Position numbers and translations under genes: made by a program | In this document: piece by piece, positions 5,261 to 5,396 of the stretch | Layout: each line of letters starts with the position of its first letter | Numbering within the stretch: the first letter of the stretch is position 1 | The notes under the pieces: generated by a model | Told to the model about the DNA's origin: nothing | The model's database searches: none | The model's input: the letters and a program-made list of their open reading frames with translations, nothing else | Assembly: GCA_030152625.1 (NCBI GenBank) | Contig: JASLJD010000074.1 | Location: forward strand, 1 to 5,396 | DNA from: Erysipelothrix sp. | Lineage (GTDB): Bacteria; Bacillota_I; Bacilli_A; Erysipelotrichales; Erysipelotrichaceae | Length of the DNA: 5,396 nucleotides | Direction of reading: 5' to 3'

Positions 5261-5396
5261 AGGTGGTTGGAGTTGGGGAGGTTTTTGGAAGAACAGGAAT
5301 TTAATAGGGGTTGTTTGGCAACCGGTTTATAAGTGTGGTTGTTGTTTTTTTTGTGGTGGGAAAAAAAAAAAGGGGGGAGAGGGTGTGTGGTTTTTT
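5261..5396. other. Low-complexity, C-depleted contig end, probably sequencing or assembly error
   Basis: These 136 bases hold only 4 C on the plus strand (none after 5323) against about 53 G. They also contain homopolymers of T8 (5345-5352), A11 (5361-5371), G6 (5372-5377) and T6 (5391-5396). Nothing else in the window looks like this. The permease reading frame, which should continue through here, degenerates into Pro/Gln/Phe-rich sequence and stops. I see no gene, RNA or repeat of known type in it. Confidence 0.75.

Noticed and set aside
5327..5396. Poly-A, poly-G and poly-T runs as a phase-variable tract or repeat element
   Set aside because: Several different homopolymers with no C at the very end of the window fit base-calling decay better than a biological tract.

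Overview
This window is an ordinary, compact stretch of a low-GC Bacillota chromosome (roughly 40% GC by eye). Five protein genes are supported. Three run rightward in one operon (3' part of pheS, complete pheT, and a YebC/TACO1-family gene of the YeeN/YeeI or 'YebC2' type). A separately transcribed rightward gene follows, for a free-standing glucose-family PTS EIIA protein. Two leftward genes then converge on it: a small lipoprotein and the C-terminal end of an ABC-2-type membrane permease. Strong AGGAGG ribosome-binding sites precede the genes. Every Trp checked is TGG and no frame contains an internal TGA, so the standard bacterial code applies and a Mycoplasma-type code does not. The YebC protein's MGRAYEVRKASIAKT-like N-terminus resembles Erysipelotrichia/Mollicutes relatives. 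Together these points suggest an Erysipelotrichia-like member of the Bacillota; this is inference, not proof.

Layout. Positions 1-810 hold pheS, cut at its 5' end by the window edge. Positions 822-3197 hold pheT, whose Shine-Dalgarno abuts the pheS stop (TAAGGAGG). Positions 3222-3941 hold the yebC-like gene, closed by an intrinsic terminator at 3940-3965. A 57-base gap then packs that terminator, an extended -10 promoter and a Shine-Dalgarno in front of the EIIA gene (3999-4484). A palindromic terminator at 4468-4497 lies between the EIIA gene and the convergent lipoprotein gene (4496-4873, minus) and overlaps both stop codons. The lipoprotein gene has its own promoter at 4892-4920. The permease remnant ends at 4934 (minus).

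How the genes fit together. pheS and pheT encode the alpha and beta subunits of the (alpha-beta)2 phenylalanyl-tRNA synthetase. The co-transcribed YebC-type protein belongs to a family now linked to translation elongation, so the first operon is a translation module. The EIIA protein is a phosphocarrier that passes phosphate from HPr to a partner EIIB domain encoded elsewhere. The permease and lipoprotein are envelope proteins of unknown substrate.

The last ~136 bases (5261-5396) do not look like genuine genome sequence. They are almost free of C on the plus strand, rich in G/T homopolymers, and destroy the permease reading frame. They are best read as a low-quality contig end. I did not find a convincing new biological system. 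The items most worth a second look are the phe-yebC2 operon, the non-canonical editing-domain motif in PheT, two promoters that appear to give extremely short leaders, and the unreliable terminal sequence.
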